From Apoderus coryli (Eukaryota; Arthropoda; Insecta; Coleoptera; Attelabidae): 64,000 nucleotides of DNA. The first letter of the stretch is position 1, and every line of letters begins with the position of its first letter. The notes below the pieces were generated by a model. It saw nothing but the letters and a program-made list of their open reading frames with translations. It was not told where the DNA came from and did not search any database. Location of the stretch: the NCBI GenBank assembly GCA_911728435.2, contig OU452213.1:2335834-2399833 (forward strand), written 5' to 3'. The position numbers and the translations under genes are program-made. Positions 1-11,600 of the stretch are shown piece after piece.

Positions 1-2347
1 ATTTTGCAATACTTTGCATGCGAATACGACGGTGGGAGTCATTTGATATTAGCAACACCATTATGCGAATACAACATCGGTCAATATGTGTTGTTGTTAA
101 AGGAGAAACGGGCGAATTTGCCATTTAATTTAACCAGTATGGATATCATTCATCAGTTTTTAAATGGTTCGTTTGTTCATCAATTTCTTTTTCTTCCCTG
201 TATATAATTTCGAGGCTGGAACATTTCAGGTATCGCCTATTTGCATGACCAACAGCCAGATGGTATTGTCCATGGGAATTTGAAGCCGTCCAACATTTTT
301 ATTGATGTTAATGGTGGTGTTAGAGTGGCAGAGTTTGGTATTAGTAAGGTAAGTTTGTTTTCTTTGGTTCACCCTATATGAAGGATAATGGATTCAGTTA
401 TTTGAATCGTTTTTTGTTTCAATAACAGGCCTTGTATAAATTAATAGAAGCCCCGAAAACGTCATTGATATGGTTCGCTCAGGAAACGTATCAAATGTAT
501 AAGAAGTCATCAGTTATGGAATGTACCTGTCGGTCTGATATTCAGGTTGCGGGTAAGACTAATAAGAACCAACATTTTCTAATTTGTTTATTGATGCTCA
601 CTAATTGCTTCGTAACTGGGTTTCTCCCATTGGAGGTCAAATGACGACGTCCAAATGCATAACCAACACTTATCAACATTCCACAGCTTCAAGATCCCTT
701 ACAACATCCACAATGCATGTAATTAGATTGCCTTTTACAGTTAAGAATTAAGGAGGAAACAGGCAGAGCCCTTGTACACTCCCAGAAATTCCTTGGAAAC
801 ATCAATCATGAAAGATCCAAAATCCTTGAAGCCAGCCAAGCCACTGGAGTTCATACGAGATCTGTAACTCGAGACAGACCATAGATCATCTTGGCATAAC
901 AAAGGTCAATGCAAGACGGATGCCGCGAATGCTTACGCCACCGCAGAGACAACATGCTCTCGTGCGTTTTTGGGACGTCTGTAGTGAAGGATGGTTTGCT
1001 GGTCCGGATTTTTTTTACTGGGACATCATCATTATACTCCTTCCAGTGGCAGAAAAGGCCCACCATCACCCAAGGAGTTTAAGGTCAGCTGGGAAACTCA
1101 TGGCGACCATATTTTGGTTCTCAGAAGGAATCCGATTGATTGATCATAAAGATAAAGGTGTTATTACCACTGGAGAATACTGCGCTTCAATCTTAGAACA
1201 GTTAAAAGATCATCTTGGCATGATAAAGGTCAGTGAAAGACGGAAGCTGGAAATGTCAAAGATAACATGTTTTCGTGCGTTTTTGGGACGTCTGTAGTGA
1301 AGCTAAGGATGGATTTTTACTTGAGACATCATCATTATGAACCTAACTCTAATCAGGACTCCTTCCAATGGCAAGTAGTCTATCAGACACTCCTAATCTT
1401 AATCTTTAGATACACTGATGTGCAATGAGAACAGGAGTGAGTGCAGATCCCTGAGGACATCGACCAGTCTCCTACTCGGTCAGAAATCTTTCTCTCAACA
1501 TGTGCAGATTGCCAACATGAGTGTTTGACTTGGTGGAGAGGATTTTGCTGTTCATAACCTTGGGTTTGACCGGAATAACAACTAAATTGAAAGTAAAATT
1601 TGATTTTGAAGGTATGTTGGTGTATTTTATTTTATCTGGTGGGATCCATCCCTTGGGTACCCATGTCGAAGAGATCCTAAAGAATCTGGACCGGAATATG
1701 CTTACCCTCACACAGATTAATGACGGGAAAAATAAGATTTTCAGCGATCTCGTTATGTGGATGTTAATGTGCGAACCGACAGATCGACCGTCCATTAAGC
1801 AGATACTATCGTACGTAAGGGTTGGGGGTAAGGTCTCAAGGATTTTATTTGGGTTTTTCTTAAAGGCACGTATTGTTTTGGTCAAATGACCGAAGATGGA
1901 GACTGATTTTGAATTGCGCTGGTATCAACGAATGCGGTGAATGTGTTTTGTTGAATCTATGCGAATTGCATGAGGCGATTCATCGAATGTCGACACAGGA
2001 ACAGATCAAAGGGCATTGGATGAATATTGTTAAGAAGAAATTTCCAAAACTAAGGTAAGCATTGTCGTGCTCGATGAAAGATCAGCTGATAATTTTTCTT
2101 TGGCAGGTTTCAGGGTACCGACGATACAGCAATCGGTCTATTAAAGTTTATCCGTTATTTTTACGATGACAGTTCGATAACAGATCAAAACATCACTGAA
2201 TTGCAACAATGTATCCTGGCATACTTTCCAGCGTTGCCATTGACGCTCTACCGAATTTTAGAAGCGACACGATGGATTAACCATCCAGTGTTTAGTGGAT
2301 ACACTAGACCCGAATCTATTTTACCGTTTTTAGAATGCCTGTATTAA
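1..2347 (+). CDS. IRE1/RNase L-type pseudokinase with KEN domain (5'-truncated by window edge)
   Basis: Six exons join in frame: 1-166, 230-348, 429-552, 1612-1810, 1866-2054 and 2107-2347 (stop TAA 2345-2347). They give 345 residues of a protein whose N-terminus lies outside the window. The kinase C-lobe is recognisable (IAYLHD, LKPSNIF, MLVYFILSGG.HP, DRPSIKQIL), followed by an HxxFW motif and a KEN domain (LLKFIR), the order seen in IRE1 and RNase L. Those proteins sense ER stress or 2-5A and cut RNA. Here the HRD motif is HGN and DFG is EFG, so phosphotransfer is unlikely. In the KEN domain the Arg of LLKFIR is kept, but the residues aligned with the IRE1 Asn and catalytic His are Tyr and Asp. 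I infer a degenerate paralogue rather than the canonical Ire1. It could instead be a pseudogene, but all splice sites and the frame are intact. The intron at 553-1611 carries a mariner relic. Confidence 0.85.
876..1380 (+). mobile_element. mariner transposase relic between short direct repeats, intronic
   Basis: Residues read from about 1066 to 1225 (SAGKLMATIFWFSEGIRLID, then GEYCASILEQLKDHL) match the central part of mariner-family transposases. The preceding PPSPKEFKV is in another frame, so the copy is frameshifted and short. It is flanked by two diverged direct copies of about 170 bp (876-1050 and 1204-1380), which share the string cgtttttgggacgtctgtag and a downstream catcatcattat. Sense is the same as the host gene. 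It lies wholly in the intron between 552 and 1612 and cannot encode an active enzyme. Confidence 0.75.
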
Positions 2348-2427
2348 TGATTTAATGTTTTATTTATTGTTCTACGCTATTTGTGATTGTTATTAAATTA
2401 TTGGTTTTATTTATTAAAGCAAATAGA

Positions 2428-2445
2428 AATAAAACAACATTTATT
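2428..2445. terminator. Opposed poly(A) signals of two convergent genes
   Basis: AATAAA at 2428-2433 on the plus strand serves the pseudokinase-KEN gene (stop at 2347). AATAAA on the minus strand at 2440-2445 serves huntingtin (stop at 2665). The two hexamers are six bases apart, so the 3' UTRs probably overlap tail to tail. Confidence 0.7.
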
Positions 2446-2664
2446 CAACAAATTATACTTATATATATATTACTTATCGTAAACAGTGGTCACTCGTGAG
2501 ATAACAATAGTCATTGGGTCATTTTACTCGCGGACGTTGCGCACAGCCAAACAATGGCAACCACGCAATACCGTACACACTATGCCGCGCCGGTACAAGT
2601 CAACTGGAACTCGACGTTGCCAGTACTCTGTACTGTCTCTCATCGAGGAAATGAAAAACAAAAA

Positions 2665-5600
2665 CTAACAACAATAATTAGTATCAAGTGAATCCACTAA
2701 ATCTGCGTACGGTGTCCCAGGAACATGACGAACCTTCTCGAAATTATCAACAAACGTCTTTTTCTGCTTGTCATTGGATAAATGCCGATAGAAATCACTT
2801 CCAGCTACACACAGCATTCGTCTGTCCTCATTCTCGTAGCGGCCAATCCGCGTCTGTACATAAGAGAAATAGTTGCGCAACCATTCGTTGGAACTTGCAC
2901 AGATAAAGAAACAAGTTAGACACCATGTCGCCATACCCACTGAGAATGACTGGGTAAAGTTGGACAGACTGAATACGACCCAGTCTTGGAGCAAGGTGAG
3001 TTGGTTCTGGTCGATAGCACAACTGAACACCTGTTGAAAAAGTGTTTTATTTGTATTAAGATAAACAAAATAATGTTTTGTTTACCTTAAAGACGACTCC
3101 ACTCAACAACTTTGGATGCGGTTGTTGTGGAGATAAAAACTCCCCAATAACTTTGGTTAGAATGTCTGATGGTGTGAAAAAGTCGCGTAATATCGACGGT
3201 AGAACTGCGCATAAAACTTCCACTTCAATTGCATGTCCACTTCGCTTGATTCGTTCGAATATTGCGGAGATTTTCTCGACAGTTTGGACTAAATGATCCG
3301 GACTGGTAGTGTAACCCTCAGTAGTGAAATCTTTTGTTTTGTTCAAGTGTTGTGCACAATCTGCAAAGAACGACCTTGAAATGAAGAAAATGGTAAGTGA
3401 GAAACACGTGCGGACTTACCGCTGTACATATAGGTTAGGAGCAGTTGTATACCGGACACTGCTACTATATGGTTATCACATTTTAATCTCTGTAAAGCTA
3501 ATCGCAATATCTGCTTGCAACATTTCTCCATTATGTAGTCCTTTTTCACAACGATCAGTCTTTCAATTCCCTAAAATCAAGTACTGGATATTCGTGTTTC
3601 GTACTGAATTCAGTACAATTGTATTGAAACGGCAACACTGTCAACTCGCTTAATACCAAAGCCATCAATTTCTCGTGTAAAACGAAGAAGATTTTTTAGA
3701 CATAAACAAACAACATAACCTTATTTTTAACACAAATCAAAGTTTGTAATTTTTTCTAATTTCTATGGTAAAACCAACAGTGTTAGTTAATAAATTCTTT
3801 CACGATTTCGAGAATACAGGACTTTAATAGTTCCTTTTCACATTTAAGCTTTGTAAGCATTCTTTAGTGAAGTGGACGTTTGTCAATAGAATGAGAATCC
3901 GGCCCGCATACCAGTTTTCTTGCAGCACGTGTTTGTGATTTTTGCCTAAAGAGACAAGCCGAGAATGAAAATTCATTGCAAGGAACATTATAGTAGGAGA
4001 AATGTTAAACTGTAATCTATGATGTTCAGCGATTTTAAAAGGACATAAAGCCCAGTATTTAGTACCAATAATGTGCCTCAACATGAGTCCCCGGTTTCAC
4101 TGCAGCCTCATGGGCTTATTGTAAAAAGTCCCCGTATTTTATGCCACCGAATCCAACAACCCTGTACCCTTGTGGAGTTCAGTTATGTGGTTCTTACCTT
4201 TATAATTCTATTTTTCAAAAGCAAGTCTCCTAAAGAATTGTTCTCCAACATTGTAAATGCTATTTGCAACGTATTTACAATAAAATTTAACTCCATATGG
4301 ATTTCGTCTACGTTTTCAATTAAATAAAACGCCACCGACCATACAAGCAACCTGTGTTCCAGTGACGTTTGCTGCAAAACACTGTTAAAGAACAATTTAC
4401 TATAACCTCTGAACATTTCCAATAAAAATAGCTAATTGACAGATGATGATCTGTGACGGGACTGTTGACATTTTTAGCGTCAAGGCACACTTACCTTTTT
4501 GGTTGATTCAATTGCGTCTGTACATATTCGACTGCGCATGGTAACATCAACTGCATCTCATCGGAAATACTGCCAATGGTAATATTATGCCACTTACACC
4601 CTTCTAATATATACAAAATACCATATAAGCACGCAATACGCGTCGATAGAAAACAACTATGTAAGTATTGGACTAGGACGCGTTTAATTTGATCATAAAT
4701 CTCTAAATCCTAAAAGTGACGCGTTCAATATTTGTGTGGGACTTTATGAAGCCGCAGACACTTACCGGGTTTAAGACAGCCACGGATTTACACACCCCCA
4801 CAATAAAATACTGATGCGTCAATTCGTCCTCGACTGGATGTACTTTCATTAACTCTAAAAACATATCCAGCATCCAGGTGAATTGCTGCCTTTCCGTAAA
4901 AATATCCGATATAATCACGATCGATCTTACAGCTTCATTTACAATTTTTATATTTTGATTAACAGATCCAAACTGAAAACAAAACCTTTATTCCAAATAT
5001 TATTGCATCGATGAAGGTAAAGTATCGATTTCCCCACCTCTGATTTTAACAGTTGACTATAATAATCCAACAGGAACTGCAAACAAGAATGCACATCCAA
5101 TCCAGTCTTTTCCAACATTTCAACCCTATTTTTATACGCAACAGCTGCACTAATATCACTGCTATTATCGATATTGATGGCCATTAAAAAATACCGTATC
5201 GACACTTGTCCATATGAGAACTTATGTCTCGAAACTTTCTCGAAGTTTCCCGTATCGAATACATTTTGAACTCTCAGATAGTTGTCTGAATGCTGATGTG
5301 AGAATTTCTCGCATTTCTGCTCGAGAATCCTATGAACAGCCCGCAATTTTGCGACACTAAAACAATTCTCAAATATTCCTGTGACCGCGTATATTAATTA
5401 TGTGATTACCTGATACTAGTATCAGTGATTTGCACATCCCTACTCACGTGTATCAATTGATTGACACTAAAGTAACCGGAACTGTACTTGCATAACGTTT
5501 GCAATAACAATTCAGTGATAGCGCGAATACCTAAGCTACTAGCGTGTATAGCCTCGGCCATTTCCGTAGGATCCAAATCATTTAATGGGTTACAGAGTAC

Positions 5601-8600
5601 ACTTAAGAAACACATCCAGTTTTCCTCAAATTCTTTACGGGATTTCCACCCAAGTAAATTAATTCTGGAAGAACCAAAAAACTTGACTTAACTAAAATCG
5701 CGTACAGCAAAAAACTTACCTGAAGATGTACTCCTCCAAAACGTCGACTTCCTGCAACATTTCAATAGGCAGCGGTGGTGCTACCGTCCCATAATCACCA
5801 CTCAAACCGGGTTGCCATCCAATATTCTTCCACACTTTCAACGGAACTAAGTTATACGAACAAAACAGTGGCAACCGGGCAAAACTCACTATCAAAGACC
5901 GCATATTGTCCATCATAAATTTCGGAACGACATCATCAGTATCAAGATAGTTATTATTATACACATCCCTATTCTTCATGTCGTTCAACCAACATGTTAA
6001 GATGTATAACTTGTTACATGCGACTGTTACTTCGGTTCCTGCTACCAAATTATAGGCGGGAATCACCGGTAGACAATCGTTATCATTCAAAAGAACCTCG
6101 ATAATATTGAAGAGGCTATAGATGGCACTACATGTTAAATCGACTTTGAAGTGATTTTGGGAGAACTGCGATAGTATTCGGTTACTAACAGTTAGAAGGT
6201 TATCGATTGTATTGATATTGTACTCTGCTGGATGATATTGTAAGATGCTATCGATGTATTTAATACAAATTATAGCATATTTGTATAAAAGTACATCACT
6301 AGTATCGGTTATTTTGGAACTGTTTAAGTATATTGTGATCGCTGGAGCGATATTGTTGATTATGTATGATTGTTTTGGATTAATTTGCACTGACTTCGTC
6401 TCAATGGTTGTTTCCGTAACTACTTGCTCCAAATATTTAAATAAACACGATACAGTTGCTCGGGAAATATCGGTAGAACCCACCATCATACAATATTTCA
6501 AATACGACAAATTAAACGATGATTCATCCAACATAACTGTGACTGCATCACTGTAATTTAGCTTCGCCAGCATTTCTGCTAGTTCCTTGCCAGTATGACT
6601 GTTCGAACCCTTACAAATCGTCTTCAATTGCTTTAGATACCAATCCTTGTTTAGTTCTGGGGTTTTAATCTGTTTCGTATCTAAATCAGGCACATTTTCA
6701 TTGGTGTTTTTCAGTGAAGTTTCTTTATCTTTACAACAATGTGCAGTGAGTTTGTTTATATGGCCTATTAGGCCTTCGTGTCTGCGGAACAAACGTTTTG
6801 GTTAATTGAAATGGCAATAGCGACATCTAGTGGTAGATTAGGTACTTACTTTTTGCATAAATTCATACTATCCATGTCATCTTTAATTTTAACCAGATCT
6901 TCATATGATATTTCTGCATTTGCATCTTCTAGGGAAAGCGTTAGTAAATATTCAATTTTTCTACTTGCAATATTTACTGTTGAACGCACAATCGAAGGTA
7001 ATTGATCCGTTTTTAATAATTGTGGTAAGAGCAACTTTAATACAGCACCATTTTGTGTTGTATGACAATGCTCCAGTGATTTCAACAGTTTTGATTCAAA
7101 TATTGGCTAAAATTCATAGAAAACTACAAAATAAGTCCCTAAACACAATCAAAGTACATAAAACGTCATTAGAAATCGTATAGATAGATAGAACTGCAAC
7201 ATTAACCAAGGACGAACGTCGTAACGTCATTATCAGTGCAGCTTTGACAAGTGACATGTGTTTTTAGACTTCATTAATTGGAACAGCATTTTCTCTACTC
7301 AAATAAAGTGAGTCAATTAGTTTACTAATACAAATTACCTTATTATAATCGGAAACGTCAATGTTCTCAATAAACAATTTACTGAGCTGAGCGTTACGAT
7401 GTAAAAACCCTACAAAATCCGCAACTGGCACTTCATCAATTAATTTAACAATCTGTTCAGTGTATTTTTGCAAAATATGATGCAAATCTTCCGTAAGGCT
7501 GACATTTTCATTCTAAAAAACAAATTCCTAGTACTTTTTCATTTCTATTTAGGACAGAGTCTTTACCAAAAAGTCACAATAGACAATAAAAGTCCCATAT
7601 CTTAAAATGTCTTCGTTTAAGCTAGTTTTCCAATGAGAATCCACATGGAACAGTTGCGTCCAATAGTTCACATTCCTGTAGTTGAATACAGTCAATAAAT
7701 TACACCATTGGAACGTTAAGATTGGATAGATGCTCATCAGTTTCAAAAAAGTTTCGTTCAAAGCATCTATCAGTGATTCATTACTTTTCTCTTGAACAAA
7801 CCGAATTGCTTCAGTTGCCAATCTATAATGACTACCTAGAAACATCAGATCTTCCTGAATATATCGAGGATTGGTACCATGGTTAACCCTCTCCCTTACC
7901 TGCCTGAAAGCTATACCAACACAGGATCAATAACCGATAAAATTGAGTCACAACAAAACCCCCAATCCCATGGCAACATTGCTTGGCGACCACGTTGATG
8001 ATGCGCAATACAAATCTCACAATAAGTTGTTCTGCGCATACATCTCTGAAGACATGCGCGTTGTTCGAAACATTCAACGGGTCAGCGACAGCAGTGTAAT
8101 GCTCAAATATACAGGATGGATTGAAATCATGTTTGAGTGTATTGATCTTGTTATACAACACATCTTCCTTTACCAGGGTGAGGATGAGAGTGAGAAACAT
8201 TATGGTTTTGTTCAGCCATCGAGTGAACACGTCCTGGAATCAAAACATGCTTTGTAAAACGACTGCGCCAATATTTCATTCATACATTTTCACTAGGCGG
8301 TACTTCTTGGAACAAACACATGATAATCCCTTCGATTGGTTGGAACACTTGCGGATTCAAAGCGAATATGAACCGCTGGAACGAATCGAAATCGTTTAAA
8401 TTATCCAATTGGATGCGATTCTGCTTTAACATTGGCAGGAATATCGCGTAAACTTGTTGCGACCATCTGCTCCATTTCTCCAAGCAGTATTTACTATCCT
8501 CCAGGATTAAGGTTAGTAAATCGATCACGTTTCTATATTCCAAGGATCTGGAATGTAAAAAATCATGCAGAAGACTCATCCTCTCACATATTTCGCGTAT

Positions 8601-11600
8601 TACCTCAGTAGTATTGACATGACAACCTCTCGAGTGGTGTCCAGTTCCTTTAAATCAACCGTATTGGTCTTGTTCCTAGTAAAGAAAATGTCATCAACGA
8701 TTGGCTCCAATGCTGGAATACCATGAGTCAACAAGCATTGTTCGCTCGCCATCAACCCATCACACAACTGAATTATCTTCGGAACACTCATTATATGTTT
8801 GGAATGTTGTTTGCTGTAGGATAACTGCACCAAAAACTTGAACATGTGAGGTATTAACCTCTCTGCGCACCTATAAATAAGGGTGTATATGAAGATAATC
8901 GAACGATTTAGTTGTGTTTCCTTACGCTATGTGTCCCTTTTCGATATATTCGAACTGCTTCAACACAAAACCGATGAAAATCTGTTCGGAATCGAGAAGG
9001 CAATAGTTGACGCGCAACTGAATGAGTTGTGTTAGGAGCTGCAGTACTTTACATTGTAGATGTACGTCGCTGGTTATCGTGTATTGCTTCAACGATTTAA
9101 TAACCATCGGCTCAAATATACGGATATAATTGGCTAAAGTTTTCACACAACCGCGAGATAGTGACATTGCTGAGGTATATCTCAAATCCTTTCGATGTAA
9201 ATACCCCATAAGGGTGGTAGTTTCACTACTACCGTCACCTAGAATTGAAGTATTCCCTTCCTGTAAAAGTAATTCGTTCAACGTTCGTATAGATGACGTT
9301 ACTGATTCGTAGGGGATTTGCCAAACGTTGTGGTAAAACCCTGCGGACAAATCCTGCAACAAAGGAAACTAATAATACTAACAGCTTACATAGTTGTTCG
9401 GATCACAGACACATCAACTTTAATATAGGGGATACGATCAAAACGTATGAAACCTAATAAAATCCTCGAAGGGCAAACTGGGGAGCATATCGTGCTGAAC
9501 TAGTAAGCAATATTAGAGAAATAAAAAGTACCATAAGGGACTCTCACGACCTAGACTTGGTAGCTAACCAAATACAGGACGCCATCATTACTGCGTATAA
9601 TGACAACTGCCCCCAGCTGAGACGGAGCTCAAATAGGAACACACCTTGGTGGAACTATGAGCTGGCTCGGTTGAGGAAAAGTGTTAGAAAGAAATTCAAT
9701 GATGCAAAAAGGACTGGTCAATGGGACTGCTATAGCAGGCCATTGACAGACTATAATAAAGCATTACGCCCTGGAGAGCAGGGAGGTTCTACTTGCAACC
9801 TTCCTGGACATACAGGGAGCCTTCGATAACGTTTTAACGAACTCAATCCTAGGAGCACTGAGGCAACGAGGCATCAATGCGACTTGCTGCTGCTGGATAA
9901 ACTGCATGCTTAAAGGAAGCATGGTATGTACCTCAGTAATGGGAGATACAATAATAGCTAAGCCTGTACGAGGGTGCCCGCAGGGGGGAGTACTATCTCC
10001 TCTGATGTGGAACCTTGTTATAGACGAGTTGCTAAGAGTTCTGGACAATGAATGATTTGGGGTTCTGGGCTTTGCAGACGACCTAGTCATACATGTCCAG
10101 GGAATGTTCAATAGCATAGTAAGGGAACGGATGCAACGGGCCCTTGATATGGCAACAAGCTGGACTTTGGAACAGGGACTAAGAATGAGCCCGTCAAAGT
10201 CAGCAATGATCGCTTTCACCAGGAGGAACTCCACAAGTTAGTGGAGGGCACAGGGCTGCTGGATTGGGTGGCATAATATACGGGGATTTTTCACAATAAG
10301 CCCATGAGGCTGCAGTGAAACCGGGGACTTATACGGACCCTTTCAAAAAAAAAAACAGCTTACATTCTCTATGGTCTGTTTGTTATATCTCTATGGTTCT
10401 TATGTCAATGTGAAGTTGACTTTTGACAAATCGACTTGACGTTGACGTTTTAATTAAGATTTTTAAGTTATTCATTCATACAAATATGGCATTAGATTGT
10501 ACTCACATTAATTTTGTCATTATCATGTCGAAAACACAAGTCGACAATATCACTAAAGTTCGCCAACAAATTCGTACCGAACAAGCATTCTAACTGCTGT
10601 TGCACACACTGTATGGTACGGATTGGGTTGAGACGGAAAGTACTTTTCAAATAATCTAAAATCTCATCAGACCATTTACCAAACTCGTTGACAGTCCCAA
10701 TGGTCATTATCACTGACAACGAATGCAGAGATTTATCCAGTAGATCCAGGAACTTTTCAGACACTTCACTATCTAAGGAAATCTGAGACAACAACAACAA
10801 CAACAATAGTAATAATTGAAATAATTATAAGAGTTACATACTTTATAGTTGATGTACGAACTTCGGATCACAGCATAAACCTTCATGTAATGCTGCAAAT
10901 GGATAAACTGACCCAACTTCCCACCACTTGTAAGATCTTTACTACTATCAGTTTTCTCACTATTCACATTGTCTTTATCCGTTAATTTCGCTGTGTTTAA
11001 CAATAGTTTCTTGTCTAAATCGCTTTTACGTCGCTTAATTGGTGACAAAGTCGTGCTGGACTGCAACTATAATATCAAATGCATCATACATAACCTCAAA
11101 AGACACTGGCCATTCTTACCGATTTACCATGAGGAGACACTGGCATCATATCGTTTAAAACCAAATGGAAAATGTTCAACAATTTCATAGTATGCGACAA
11201 GAATTGATCAGTCAAATAACAAAACGATGTGACACTGAACATTTGCCAGGGTTTTGTCGTATTTTCAAAATTTACTTCAGGTTTTAACAACGCTGTCGCA
11301 TATCCTACAATTATTCCATTTTTAACATACTAAACACCCGATGTCGATAAGAAACTGCTACCTGCATATAAATTTGTTGCTAAATTCATCAGATTAATAT
11401 GAAATGGTAGATCGTAGACATGTATGGACGTTGAAAGCAATTCGATACAAATTGCTAAGAGATCTGGAGTAGAATTCCTTGGTACGTTCTTTAGAATATG
11501 TCCGTTATTTATTTGTTCGGGAAAGTTGCGTCTAATCGTTCCCCATGACTTCCGATACACTGTGCAGGGATATTTATCGGAAATCATGGACAAGGTTTGG

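Noticed and set aside
3824..4084. 86-codon minus-strand frame between huntingtin exons 28 and 29
   Set aside because: The huntingtin alignment is continuous without it (exon 28 joins the GIERL start of exon 29 in phase), and it matches no family I recognise.
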